DNA from: Deltaproteobacteria bacterium
GTDB lineage: Bacteria > Acidobacteriota > Thermoanaerobaculia > Multivoradales > JAHZIX01
NCBI GenBank assembly: GCA_022601195.1
Contig: JAHZIX010000029.1
Span: 124,001-188,000 of the forward strand
Reading direction: 5' to 3'
Length of the DNA: 64,000 nucleotides
Part shown: positions 25,642 through 34,510 of the stretch, piece by piece
How the letters are laid out: each line of letters opens with the position of its first letter
Numbering within the stretch: the stretch's first letter is position 1
Position numbers and translations under genes: made by a program
The notes under the pieces: model-generated
Told to the model about the DNA's origin: nothing
Seen by the model: only the letters and a program-made list of their open reading frames with translations
Database searches by the model: none

Positions 25642-27755
25642 GAGACCTTCACTCCTCGAGGTTTGGTGAGGTGTTTGCTTTTCCTAAGCAATCGGAACAG
25701 ATCGATCGCGGTTGCCGATCTCGAGTGCCCCTCATCGCAACGCTGATTTTCGGTTGTTTCACCATCTCAGTTCCGGTAGGAGGTCAAGTGCCGAGTTGCG
25801 GCATGGTTCACGGTGATGCGAAACCTCAGAGAGGTCGGAGCACCACTACGGTCTACGTTCCAGTGAGCGCAAGTGATCCGGAATTGTACGATCGGATCGC
25901 CTGTCTCATGGAGAAGGCGTCAACTCGATGGAACAATACTTGTCCTTCTTCGGAATCTCCGAGGGTAAATGTCGTTCGAGGCGATAGACCTAGCAATTCG
26001 ACCTCCGGGATCGAAGTCACCACCAACGTCGATCTGCTTGGTCCGAGTCATTGGGATTCCGAAGGCAATACGATCAATTTCCATCCTAGCCTAAGCACCC
26101 ACGATTGGGCCTGCGATTCGGGGGATGGAGGCACTGCTGAACATCGCCAGTGGCAAGCAGATCATGCTACCCACGAGATTGGCCACGCTTTGGGTCTTGA
26201 TCATGACTTTTGTCCCGGCACTTCTGGCCCCGGGGGGAGCTCTCGAAGCATCATGACAGATGGCTTGCCCTTTAGCCCGACACTGCCACCTTATGCGCTG
26301 CGATCTGAACATTGCAGAGCTGTGCAAGTCGCCAATCGTTGTGAAGATCCGCAGCAAGGGGATGGTGAGCAGTGCTGCTTCTACTGCGATATTCCCGAGC
26401 TTGACGATCTTTGCCGCCATACGGCGTTGGTGGCTAGGTGTCAGGAGGACTTTCCGGATTCCTATCGTCTCTGCTACTTTGTGGTCACTCGCTACATCAT
26501 TACGGTTACCATTGAGTTCACATTTCCAGGAGCAACCTACATTCAGGTTGTGGAGCGAGAAGTGAGAACTTCGGATATCAACTGTTTTGAGAGCCGGTTC
26601 CAAGGCGTGGAGGATGGTGAGGTGCCTACAGGTTCTGGTCCCTTGGTTTTTCTTCGTACTGAGTACCCCCAAGGGGCCTCAGGTCAGGTACGAATTGCGG
26701 GGGTCTCTCGGGACGACCTCTTTGGTTCCAGCACGGTGGCCTTCTGGCTCGATGGGCAGCCGGTGGATCTCACCTTTTTACGAACGGACCTCTATGATCC
26801 CTACACTTGCGGAGAGGTGCCTTCTCCCTTTTGTAATCCGTTCAGTGGTTTTGAGGGGTACCTGGACACCACGTCGCTGTCGAATGGGGATCACGTACTC
26901 GAGGTGGTAGCTCTCAACAATCGCCGAGGAGATGAGATTCCAACTTACTACCGTACGACCCTGAAGGTCGACAACTCCGATCCCTGTGACGAAACCGTGC
27001 CACCATCGGCAGCGGTGTCCAGTCCTTCGCCGGGCTCGACCGTCTCGGGAACAGTCGCTGTGAACACAGCTGTTGCCGATTCCTCCGGCGTCGATAAAGT
27101 CATCTTCTATGTTGATGGGGTGTGGAGTCGCCGGGACGAAACTGCTCCCTTTTCCTACAGCTGGAATACAACATCCTTGGCGGATGGCGACCATCAGCTG
27201 CAGGTGCGGGCAGTGGACAACTGTGGGAATGGAGCTTGGTCGGAGCCCGTGATGGTTTCGGTGGCAAATTCAGTTCCGACGACTGTTCAGTTCCCTCCTA
27301 GTGATGATTCATGGGTGAATCAGGACAATCCCGATTTCGTCTATGGGCACTACAATTTCCTGAGGGTTCGTACCACTGCCGGAGGCAACGGGCGTCACGG
27401 TTATATGAAGTTCTCAGTCAATGGAATCACCGGCCCAGTGACCTCGGTCAAGTTGCGCTTGCGGTCCCAGGATCAACCGATCCACTCCTTTCAGATATGG
27501 CGTTTGATGGATGCCACTTGGTCGGAGTCGACTCTGACCTGGAACAACGCACCTCTTTCTCACGATTGGAATAGTGGTGAGCAAACAGGTTGGCCGGCTG
27601 AAACGTGGCGAGAGTTCGATCTGACCGATGCTGTAACTGGCAACGGTGTCTATGCCTTTGGGTTGACTACGGGATTCAATCAGGGGTTGTTGGACTTTTG
27701 GAGCAAGGAGTCGGTCATTTACTCTCCCGTTCTGGAAGTGACTTTCCTGCCCTAG
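25638..27755 (+). CDS. Secreted metzincin-like metalloprotease with Ig-like and DNRLRE domains
   Basis: A 705-residue exported protein. After an N-terminal hydrophobic segment (about residues 30-50), residues 70-215 form a matrixin-like protease domain: HEIGHALGLDHD (about 179-190) is the HExxHxxGxxH zinc motif, and SIMTDG shortly after is a likely Met-turn. A Cys-rich stretch follows (about 230-320), then two bacterial Ig-like domains (about 335-440 and 455-545; VIFYVDGVWSRRDETAPF). Residues about 555-705 match the DNRLRE/CBM96-like family (DDSWVNQDNPDFVYG, WSESTLTWNNAP), which is known to bind polysaccharide in some members. Coupled by ATGA to the upstream exported protein, which may be a partner or inhibitor. 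Confidence 0.85.
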   Translation: MRDLHSSRFGEVFAFPKQSEQIDRGCRSRVPLIATLIFGCFTISVPVGGQVPSCGMVHGDAKPQRGRSTTTVYVPVSASDPELYDRIACLMEKASTRWNNTCPSSESPRVNVVRGDRPSNSTSGIEVTTNVDLLGPSHWDSEGNTINFHPSLSTHDWACDSGDGGTAEHRQWQADHATHEIGHALGLDHDFCPGTSGPGGSSRSIMTDGLPFSPTLPPYALRSEHCRAVQVANRCEDPQQGDGEQCCFYCDIPELDDLCRHTALVARCQEDFPDSYRLCYFVVTRYIITVTIEFTFPGATYIQVVEREVRTSDINCFESRFQGVEDGEVPTGSGPLVFLRTEYPQGASGQVRIAGVSRDDLFGSSTVAFWLDGQPVDLTFLRTDLYDPYTCGEVPSPFCNPFSGFEGYLDTTSLSNGDHVLEVVALNNRRGDEIPTYYRTTLKVDNSDPCDETVPPSAAVSSPSPGSTVSGTVAVNTAVADSSGVDKVIFYVDGVWSRRDETAPFSYSWNTTSLADGDHQLQVRAVDNCGNGAWSEPVMVSVANSVPTTVQFPPSDDSWVNQDNPDFVYGHYNFLRVRTTAGGNGRHGYMKFSVNGITGPVTSVKLRLRSQDQPIHSFQIWRLMDATWSESTLTWNNAPLSHDWNSGEQTGWPAETWREFDLTDAVTGNGVYAFGLTTGFNQGLLDFWSKESVIYSPVLEVTFLP

Positions 27756-27943
27756 TTTGCTAGCCCTTACTTTCTCGCCAAACTTCTGCTTTGGCACCTC
27801 GCGACGTAGTCAGTGAGAAGGAGGGGCCCGGAGGCTCTTAGCATTCAGAGTGGTCATCCGGCGAGACTTCACTGCGCCTAAGTAGTCAGTAGCTGGCGGA
27901 GTCGCATCTGCCCGTGTGCTCCTCGTCCCGATGATCGGCGAAG

Positions 27944-27949
27944 TAGACT
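27944..27949 (+). promoter_or_regulatory. -10 box for a leaderless start (ferric-reductase-like gene)
   Basis: TAGACT ends 7 nt before ATG 27957. The GAGG between them is only 3 nt from the ATG, too close to act as a normal ribosome binding site. Confidence 0.5.
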
Positions 27950-27956
27950 GAGGCCC

Positions 27957-28583
27957 ATGGGAAAGAACTGGAAGGTAGATCGGTGGGGGTTGGTGGGTTT
28001 ATCGATGCTGGTCATCGGTGCGAGCCTGTTTTATGTGGCGGTGCGCCATGGCTGGGGGGATGAAGGCCTCCGCGGTGCGATTCGGGTGACGGCGCGAAGC
28101 TCGCTGTTCCTGTTTCTCTTTGCTTTTTCGGCCTCGTCCCTGAAGACCTTCCTGCCCTCCGATGGCACCCGGTGGCTGCTAGCGAACCGTCGATTCTTTG
28201 GTATCGCTTTTGCCCTATCCCACCTCATCCACGGCGCCGCAATCATCACGTTGGCGACCCTCACGGGAGGTGGCTCGCTGACTGCTCGGGTGGTTGGGCT
28301 AGGGAGTGCGGGGGTGCTCTACGGATTCATCCTCTTCATGCTGGCAACTTCCTTCGACCGAACCGCGGCCTGGGTAGGACCGCGGTGGTGGAAAATCGTT
28401 CATACCCTCGGGAGCTATCTGGTTTACCTCACCTTCCTTGCGACCTACGCTCGCAAGGCCACTGACTCCCCGGCCTTCCTTCCTCATACGCTGTTGCTAT
28501 TGGCGGTTCTGGGGCTCCGCATCGCCCGGCGAGCGAGAGGTCGTAGGGGAGACGTCATGGGGGCCAAGAGCGCTTCCCCTTGA
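27957..28583 (+). CDS. Ferric-reductase-like transmembrane protein
   Basis: A 208-residue integral membrane protein with about six transmembrane segments, of the ferric reductase-like/MsrQ-type superfamily. Candidate haem-ligand His residues lie in SHLIHG (about 82-86) and VHTLGSYLVYL (about 145), with a further His in PHTLLLLAVLGLRIARR. There is no NAD or FAD domain, as in MsrQ, which passes electrons from the membrane to a periplasmic reductase. No msrP neighbour is present, so the partner is unknown. Confidence 0.72.
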   Translation: MGKNWKVDRWGLVGLSMLVIGASLFYVAVRHGWGDEGLRGAIRVTARSSLFLFLFAFSASSLKTFLPSDGTRWLLANRRFFGIAFALSHLIHGAAIITLATLTGGGSLTARVVGLGSAGVLYGFILFMLATSFDRTAAWVGPRWWKIVHTLGSYLVYLTFLATYARKATDSPAFLPHTLLLLAVLGLRIARRARGRRGDVMGAKSASP

Positions 28584-28707
28584 AGGTTCTTGGAACGCAG
28601 CCCTATTTTCCTATGTGGATCCGGAACCTACGGAACCTTCAACTTGAAAGTGCTCGTTGTTGAACGGAGAAGGCTAGACTGAATAGGCGAGAAGTTCGGG
28701 CTGGGAG

Positions 28708-29472
28708 CTACCGGCGGTTTTCCTCTCTCCACTTTGCCACCCGTTTCAAACCATAGGGTTTCAGGCTGACGGGAATGCGCCGTGGGACGAGGATCTCATC
28801 TGGGGAGTGAAGGACTTCGATGGCGGAGAAGCGGACTCCTTTCCGGCGAACCTCACGAGCGGTGGCAGCGAAGGTGGGGTCGTGAACGTCACTGGGGCGT
28901 ACTTCCTTGACTCCGGGCATTTGGCAGACGAAGAGGACTTCAGACCGCACCTTTGGTGCCTGGACTTCCGCTAGCTCGTGCAAATGGCCCGTGGCTCTTT
29001 GGGAGACGGAGTCAGGGAAGTAGGCCCGAGAGTCCGGGTAGACTAGGTGGCAGTTCTTGACCTCCAGGTAGAGCTCTCCCGCTGGACCTTTGAGCCAAAA
29101 GTCGACCCGCGAAGATTCTCCGTATCGCTTCTCCGCCTTAATCTTTGTGTAAGCCTCTAGCCAAGGGAGGCGTTTCTCGCGCAGCAGCCGGCCGACGATG
29201 CGGTTGGGGAGGGCGGTATTGGCGCCGTAGATTTGGCCATCGAGCTCAGCGAGCTCCCAGGTGAAGGCCAGCTTTCGCTTCGGGTTGTCGGCCCGGGATA
29301 GCCAGACTCGGCTGCCGGGGGTAGTGAGACCCTCCATGGCTCCGGTGTTGACGCAGTGGGCGGTGACTACCGTGCCGTCGCCCAGCTCCACATCGGCGAG
29401 GAAGCGTTTGTATCGCTTGACGAGGATGCCTTCCAGCAAGGGGGTTTCCCGTGGCCACCGTACATCCAGCAT
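28708..29472 (-). CDS. sfsA: SfsA family protein
   Basis: A 254-residue SfsA protein of normal length. Typical blocks: LVKRYKRFLADVELGDG, AHCVNTGAMEGL, GSRVWLSRADNPKRKLAF, FWLKG..GELYLEVKNCHLV, and FPDSVSQRATGHL. It has a nuclease-like fold; in Escherichia coli it was linked to sugar fermentation and nucleic-acid binding, and its biochemical role is unsettled. It starts 3 nt after the stop of the deoxyhypusine-synthase-like gene and is the third gene of an epmB-led operon. Confidence 0.95.
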   Translation of the reverse strand: MLDVRWPRETPLLEGILVKRYKRFLADVELGDGTVVTAHCVNTGAMEGLTTPGSRVWLSRADNPKRKLAFTWELAELDGQIYGANTALPNRIVGRLLREKRLPWLEAYTKIKAEKRYGESSRVDFWLKGPAGELYLEVKNCHLVYPDSRAYFPDSVSQRATGHLHELAEVQAPKVRSEVLFVCQMPGVKEVRPSDVHDPTFAATAREVRRKGVRFSAIEVLHSPDEILVPRRIPVSLKPYGLKRVAKWREENRR

Positions 29473-29475
29473 GGT

Positions 29476-30453
29476 CTATTTCCCCAAGACCCAGGCAAAA
29501 ATGAGAGGAGCGACGATAGTGGCATCGGATTCCACGATGAAGCTCGGCGTCTCGGGTTTTAGTTTCCCCCAGGTGATCTTTTCGTTGGGGACTGCTCCCG
29601 AGTAAGAGCCGTAGCTAGTGGTGGAATCGCTGATTTGGCAGAAATATCCCCACATGGGGATGCTCTCTCTTCGCAGATCCTGATGGAGCATAGGGACGAC
29701 GCAGATGGGAAAATCCCCCGCGATGCCGCCGCCGACTTGGAAGAATCCGATGGAGGCCTCGGCGCTAATGTCGCCGTACCAACGGGCTAGCTCGGTCATG
29801 TATTCGATACCGCTGCGAATGGTGCCGACTCTCTCGATATCCCCGTCAATAACGTGAGCCGCGTAGATGTTGCCTAGAGTCGAGTCCTCCCAGCCCGGTA
29901 CGAAGATCGGTAGGTCTTTCTCGCAGGCAGCCAAAAGCCAGCTGTCCCTCGGGTCGATTTGATAGTGCTCCTCGAGGGCTCCCGAACGGAGGAGTCGAAA
30001 GAGAGGCTCATGGGGGAACAGGCGTTCTCCGTGCCGGTCCGCGTTTTGCCATTCGGAAAGAACGGCTCTTTCCATGCGGCGCATGGCTTCTTCTTCGGGA
30101 ATGCAAGTGTCGGTAACCCTATTGAGATGACGGGCCAGGAGGTCTGCCTCGTCGGCGGGGGTCAAGTCTCGCCACTGGGGAAGGCGAACATAGTGGTCGT
30201 GGGCCACCAGGTTGAAGACATCCTCCTCGAGATTGGCGCCAGTACAGCTAATGCCATGGATCTTGTCCTGGCGAATCATCTCTGCGAGGGACAGGCCCAA
30301 TTCCGCGGTGCTCATGGCGCCAGCCAAAGTTACGAACATCTTTCCGCCACCATCTAGGTGGCGCTCGTAGCCTTTGGCGGCGTCTAGCAGCGCCGCAGCG
30401 TTGAAGTGCCGGTAGTGGTGTTCAATGAATTGGGAAACAGGGCCTCTGGTCAT
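29476..30453 (-). CDS. Deoxyhypusine synthase-like protein lacking the catalytic lysine
   Basis: A 325-residue member of the deoxyhypusine synthase (DHS) family. True DHS uses NAD and spermidine to modify a lysine of eIF5A. Here the family NAD-fold segments are present (FVTLAGAMSTAELG, ISCTGANLEEDVFN, IFVPGWEDSTLG, FIVESDATIVAPLIF), but the catalytic block, GGGxxKHH in eukaryotic enzymes, reads GGGIAGDF (241-248), so the enzyme-intermediate lysine is missing. A bacterial DHS-like subgroup with this sequence exists, with no settled function. The 454-codon frame's long N-terminus is the shadow of epmB; ATG 30453 overlaps the epmB stop by 4 nt (ATGA). Its coupling to epmB, opposite efp-epmA, hints at a role around EF-P or polyamines. 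Confidence 0.85.
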   Translation of the reverse strand: MTRGPVSQFIEHHYRHFNAAALLDAAKGYERHLDGGGKMFVTLAGAMSTAELGLSLAEMIRQDKIHGISCTGANLEEDVFNLVAHDHYVRLPQWRDLTPADEADLLARHLNRVTDTCIPEEEAMRRMERAVLSEWQNADRHGERLFPHEPLFRLLRSGALEEHYQIDPRDSWLLAACEKDLPIFVPGWEDSTLGNIYAAHVIDGDIERVGTIRSGIEYMTELARWYGDISAEASIGFFQVGGGIAGDFPICVVPMLHQDLRRESIPMWGYFCQISDSTTSYGSYSGAVPNEKITWGKLKPETPSFIVESDATIVAPLIFAWVLGK

Positions 30454-31493
30454 TCGTTCTGATCCTCTAGGGAAACAGGGACTTTGGCTCCCGCTCCGGG
30501 CACTTCCCGAACCAGTCGAGGAACCAGGTAGCCTGGGAGACGCTCTGCCAGTGTTGTTACCAAGGAGCGGGCATGATTCTCCTCGAGGTCGAAGTGGGCG
30601 GCACCAGCTACCGGGTCCAAGAGGTGGAGGTAGTAGGGGAGCACTCCGGCGTCGAAGAGCGATCGGCTTAAATTCTCGAGGGCGTCGACGGAATCGTTGA
30701 CTCCTCGGAGCAGTACCGCCTGGTTGAGCACAGTCACACCTGCCTGTCGCAGCTGGTTGGCCGCTGAGCGGACCTCCCCATCGATTTCGTTGCCGTGGTT
30801 GGCGTGAAGTACGACCACCGGTTGCAGGCGGCTGCCGCACAGCCAGTCGAGGAGGAGCTCGCTAACTCTTTGCGGCAGGACGATGGGCATCCGTGTGTGC
30901 ACTCGAAGGCGTCGGAGGTGAGGGATTTCCTCCAGCTGGTGGCATAGGCGAGAGAGGACTTCGTCCCTAGCAACCAGGGGATCACCTCCACTCAAGATCA
31001 CTTCATCGATGGAGGGGGTGGAAGCGATGTAGTCCAGGGCTTCCTGCCATTGGCGATTTCCCAGTTGGGAGTCGCCGTAGGGGAAGTGACGGCGGAAACA
31101 ATACCGGCAATGAATGCCGCAGGCACCGGTGACCACCAAGAGCGCTCGGCCCCGGTATTTGTGGAGAACTCCTCTGGCGGGGGTTGAATGGCTTTCTTCG
31201 AGGGGGTCGCAGGAAAAGCCAGAAGCGGGAGTCATTTCGCTGCCCAGGGGAAGAACCTGCCGCAGCAAGGGGTCCTGGGGATCCTTGGGGTTCATCCTAG
31301 CGATAAACCCTCTGGGGACCTTCAACGGGAATTGGTTTACCGCCTCAGCAACCTGTTCCGGCAGGCCTAGTTGCTCGATCTCCAGGCCGAGCATTTCCAA
31401 GAGCTCTCGAAGGTCCGAGACTCCCTCTTGCAGCTGTCGCTGCCAGAGAGGCGTAGTTCGAGTTATCATGGCCTCACTTTCGAGAGATAGCAT
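30450..31493 (-). CDS. epmB: EF-P beta-lysylation protein EpmB (lysine 2,3-aminomutase-like)
   Basis: A 347-residue radical-SAM, PLP-type aminomutase that turns (S)-alpha-lysine into (R)-beta-lysine for EF-P modification. The cluster motif is GACGIHCRYCFRRHF (CxxxCxxC), preceded by the family block PGLLHKYRG-like RGVLHKYRGRALL; ILSGGDPL, VHTRMPIVLPQRV and LLRGVNDSVDALENL are typical. Length matches EpmB and is short for KamA. ATG 31493 is chosen because AGAGGA lies 7 nt upstream; the ATG at 31469 has no well-spaced site. First gene of an operon with the DHS-like gene and sfsA; only 46 nt separate it from divergent efp. Confidence 0.93.
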   Translation of the reverse strand: MLSLESEAMITRTTPLWQRQLQEGVSDLRELLEMLGLEIEQLGLPEQVAEAVNQFPLKVPRGFIARMNPKDPQDPLLRQVLPLGSEMTPASGFSCDPLEESHSTPARGVLHKYRGRALLVVTGACGIHCRYCFRRHFPYGDSQLGNRQWQEALDYIASTPSIDEVILSGGDPLVARDEVLSRLCHQLEEIPHLRRLRVHTRMPIVLPQRVSELLLDWLCGSRLQPVVVLHANHGNEIDGEVRSAANQLRQAGVTVLNQAVLLRGVNDSVDALENLSRSLFDAGVLPYYLHLLDPVAGAAHFDLEENHARSLVTTLAERLPGYLVPRLVREVPGAGAKVPVSLEDQNE

Positions 31494-31539
31494 CCGGCTT
31501 TCCTCTTGCCTTCAATGAATCGGAATCTGCGAGGAGATC

Positions 31540-32106
31540 ATGTCTTACAGTACCAACCAGTTCAAGAGCGGTCTCAAAGTCATGCAAGACGGAGACCCTT
31601 GCTCGATAGTGGAAGCAGAGTTCGTAAAGCCTGGAAAAGGCCAGGCTTTTGTTCGTGTCAAGCTGCGTAACCTCAAAAACGGTCGGGTGCTGGAGAAGAC
31701 TTTCAAGTCGGGCGAGAGCATCGAAGGCGCAGATGTAGTGGAAACCGACATGCAGTACCTCTACTCCGATGGTGAGTATTGGCATTTCATGGAGCCCAAC
31801 ACCTACGCCCAGCACCAGGCGGACTCGACGGCCATGGGGGATGCGGTGAAGTGGGTGAAGGAAGAAGACACCTGCGCTGTCACCCTCTACAACGGCGTAC
31901 CCCTTCAAGTTTCTCCTCCGAATTTCGTTACCCTCAAGGTGACCCAGAGTGACCCGGGAGTGCGGGGCGATACCTCTTCCGGTGGCACCAAGCCGGCCAC
32001 CCTGGAGACGGGGGCCACAGTCAAGGTTCCTCTTTTCATCCAAGAAGGGGAGCTTTTGAAGATCGATACCCGCACCGGCTCCTACGTTTCCCGGGCCAAA
32101 GAGTAG
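31540..32106 (+). CDS. efp: Elongation factor P
   Basis: A 188-residue translation factor that relieves ribosome stalling at polyproline. All three domains are present: KOW-like N-terminus, OB domain 2, OB domain 3 ending [12 protein letters not shown]. The modified lysine is Lys-33 in [10 protein letters not shown], in the loop seen in beta-lysylated gammaproteobacterial EF-P (Lys-34 in Escherichia coli), matching the presence of epmA and epmB. GAGG precedes the ATG. epmA follows after 16 nt. Confidence 0.97.
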   Translation: MSYSTNQFKSGLKVMQDGDPCSIVEAEFVKPGKGQAFVRVKLRNLKNGRVLEKTFKSGESIEGADVVETDMQYLYSDGEYWHFMEPNTYAQHQADSTAMGDAVKWVKEEDTCAVTLYNGVPLQVSPPNFVTLKVTQSDPGVRGDTSSGGTKPATLETGATVKVPLFIQEGELLKIDTRTGSYVSRAKE

Positions 32107-32122
32107 CCGGCCCGGGATTTCG

Positions 32123-33109
32123 ATGTCCCAACCGTCGAAGGGGTCGCCACTCTGGCGACCCACCGCCGACTGGTCTCGACTTCGCCTTCGGGCCCGGATT
32201 CTGCGCCAGATTCGGGGATTCTTCGAGGCTCGCGGGGTCCTAGAGGTCGAGACTCCCTTGCTGGCTGGGGCCACGGTCACGGATCCTCATTTGGCGAGTC
32301 TCGAGACTCGCCTTGGCGGTCCCGGGGGCCGTCGGCTTTTCCTTCAGACCTCACCGGAATTTGCGATGAAGCGGCTCTTGGCTGCTGGCAGTGGCTCGAT
32401 CTTCCAGATTTGTAAGGCCTTCCGGAACGGTGAGGTCGGCCGGTTTCACAATCCCGAATTCACCATGCTCGAGTGGTATCGGCCCGGCTTCGAATTGGAG
32501 CAGCTGATGGAGGAGGTGGACGATCTCCTGCAGCTGGTTCTCGGCGGCCCCGCGGCTCGGCGACGCACCTTGGCCCAAGTGGCAGAGGAGTATGGAGGCT
32601 TCGATCCCCATGGGGCTTCCGCTCAGTGCCTGCGGCAGCGAGCTGTGGACCTAGAGCTGAGTGGTCTCCCAGACCTTCCGGAAGACGATCGGGCAGGTTG
32701 GAGAGACCTGTTGGTGAGCCATGTCGTGGAGCCCAGACTGGGGCAGGGATCCCCGGATTTGATCTTCGATTACCCGGTGGATCAGGCGGCCCTGGCAGAG
32801 GTGAGCAGCGATAGTGGGGCTCCGGTAGCTCGTCGGTTCGAAGCCTATGTCGACGGGGTGGAGTTAGCCAATGGTTACCAGGAGCTGAGGGATGCTGCGG
32901 AGCTACGGCGGCGTTTCGAGAGCGATCTTGCAGAACGTCAGGAGAGGGGGTTGCCGTCGGTTCCCGTGGATGAAAACCTGTTGGCAGCTATGGAGTCGGG
33001 CCTTCCCTTTTGTTCGGGAGTTTCCATTGGCATCGACCGGTTGGTCCTACTTGCTGCGGGTGCCGAGGCTCTCGAGGATGTGATTGCGATTCCCGTCGAC
33101 CGAGTGTAG
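32123..33109 (+). CDS. epmA: EF-P lysine aminoacylase EpmA (GenX)
   Basis: A 328-residue class II aminoacyl-tRNA-synthetase paralogue that attaches (R)-beta-lysine to EF-P. It has the lysyl-tRNA synthetase catalytic core without the anticodon-binding domain. Motif 2 is FRNGEVGRFHNPEFTMLEWYRPG (part), motif 3 GVSIGIDRLVLLAAG, with family block RGVLEVETPLL and VELANGYQEL. It lies 16 nt after efp in the same direction. The EF-P lysine hydroxylase EpmC is not seen in the window. Confidence 0.95.
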   Translation: MSQPSKGSPLWRPTADWSRLRLRARILRQIRGFFEARGVLEVETPLLAGATVTDPHLASLETRLGGPGGRRLFLQTSPEFAMKRLLAAGSGSIFQICKAFRNGEVGRFHNPEFTMLEWYRPGFELEQLMEEVDDLLQLVLGGPAARRRTLAQVAEEYGGFDPHGASAQCLRQRAVDLELSGLPDLPEDDRAGWRDLLVSHVVEPRLGQGSPDLIFDYPVDQAALAEVSSDSGAPVARRFEAYVDGVELANGYQELRDAAELRRRFESDLAERQERGLPSVPVDENLLAAMESGLPFCSGVSIGIDRLVLLAAGAEALEDVIAIPVDRV

Positions 33110-33168
33110 AGATCTCTCTCTTCTCTCGAGGGGGAATCCTTTGGCAGCCATCTTCGAGTTCTCTATCT

Positions 33169-34323
33169 TCAGCGTTCCGCCTGGCGAGCGTTTAGCTGGT
33201 GGTCTAAGCGCAGGGTGCGGCGATCCTCCGGGTCTAGGCGGCGAGCGTGTTTGAGCCAGCGACGAGCTCCTCGAGTGTTGCCGTTCGATAGGGCGACCTG
33301 GCCGAGGGCGGCGTGGATGGGGGCTATGTCGGAATCGAGGTTGAGGGCTCGTCGGTAAAAGCGCTCCGCCGATTGCAAGTCGCCCTTCCGTAGGCTGAGA
33401 TCTCCCAGCTCCAGGTAAGTGAACGGATTGCGGTTGCCGCGTCGGTCGGCGAGAGCCAACAGCTGGCGGACAGCGTCTTCCTCTCCCTGATGGCGGTAGA
33501 GGGCAGCGAGATTGTGGTACGCGGCCACGGTGTCCACATCGATCTCCAGAGCACGCCGGTAGCTGGCTTCACTGAGCTCCATCTCTCCCTGCCAGCGCCT
33601 TGCTACCCCCAGGTTGACCCAGGTGTCGGCAACTAGCGGGTCGATGGCAGCGGCCCGCTCGAGCCACCAGATGGCCTCGCCGATTTCTTCCGCACGAAGC
33701 TTTTCGGCCCCTCGGTTGGAATAGAAAAGGGCTACCGCTCGGCGGTCGGAGATGCGCGACACTCGTCGGTAGTCGGCCCCCGGCAGCTCGCTGAACTCGA
33801 GGATTTTCGGTTCGTGGGAGGGGCCGGCAGCAGCGGTGATATGGCCGGCGCGAATCACTAGATCCCCCTCCCGTGCGAAAGTCTGGACCTCGTCGACCAT
33901 CAAAAAATAGGCTTCCATCTGCAGGGCCCTGGCCATGGCGACGAAGAGGTGGGTGAAAGAAAGGCAGTTCGCTTTGCGCTGCTCGAAGACTTCTCGAGCG
34001 GTGCCGGTGTAGTCCGCTTTGTACTCGAGATTGAGGCCTTCCAGGCTGACCAGGGCTTCCAGTAAGCGATCTACTTTTTGGTCCTTGGGCACGGCCTGTG
34101 GCACCGCTTCTTGCGCCCACTGGATCATCTCGTCACTGAGCTCGAAGGGCACCAGGATGGACTGAGAGTCGAAGCCGAGAGTGGCCAGCTCGTTGCTCAA
34201 GGTAGTGTCGAAAGGGTGAGCGTCCGGGCTCGTCGAGCAGGCGGCCGTTAGCAGGGACAGAAGCACGACACCCAACTTCCAGAGCTGGCCGGGGGCTTCG
34301 ACTCGTCTGCCTAGGTCGCGCAT
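33169..34323 (-). CDS. TPR lipoprotein with transglutaminase-like domain
   Basis: A 384-residue lipoprotein with signal peptide and lipobox LTAAC near residue 28. Residues about 55-190 resemble a transglutaminase-like domain: KANCLSFTHLFVAMARAL provides the candidate Cys and RAGHITAA the His. Residues about 215-375 hold four or five TPR repeats (for example WVNLGVARRWQGEMELSEAS, AYHNLAALYRHQGEED, HAALGQVALSNG). The longer frame from 34446 is rejected: the signal peptide and AAGGAG about 10 nt upstream fit ATG 34323. Probably a periplasmic or outer-membrane scaffold or peptidase-like protein. Confidence 0.82.
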   Translation of the reverse strand: MRDLGRRVEAPGQLWKLGVVLLSLLTAACSTSPDAHPFDTTLSNELATLGFDSQSILVPFELSDEMIQWAQEAVPQAVPKDQKVDRLLEALVSLEGLNLEYKADYTGTAREVFEQRKANCLSFTHLFVAMARALQMEAYFLMVDEVQTFAREGDLVIRAGHITAAAGPSHEPKILEFSELPGADYRRVSRISDRRAVALFYSNRGAEKLRAEEIGEAIWWLERAAAIDPLVADTWVNLGVARRWQGEMELSEASYRRALEIDVDTVAAYHNLAALYRHQGEEDAVRQLLALADRRGNRNPFTYLELGDLSLRKGDLQSAERFYRRALNLDSDIAPIHAALGQVALSNGNTRGARRWLKHARRLDPEDRRTLRLDHQLNARQAER

Positions 34324-34510
34324 CGTGTGGTGTCTCCTTCCAGGTCTTGATACGCAGGTTTGGCGATCAAGTTTTTCCAGCCCGAGGGGGGGGCAAGTTC
34401 CCGTCTGTCGGCGCGAACTCTCCAGACTGGCTAGAGTCCAGAACAACCGCTGGATTGGGAAGATTCCCCGAACCTACCCCGGCACGGCTCTGAGGGCTGG
34501 GCTTTGGGTG

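Noticed and set aside
28671..28685. GGCTAGACT motif between converging genes
   Set aside because: It looks like the -10 box of the leaderless set, but no ATG with an open frame follows at 6-10 nt, so I treat it as chance.
29476..30840. A 454-residue version of the DHS-like protein
   Set aside because: The first 129 residues are Arg/Pro-rich and come from the epmB coding region in another frame; family similarity begins at ATG 30453.
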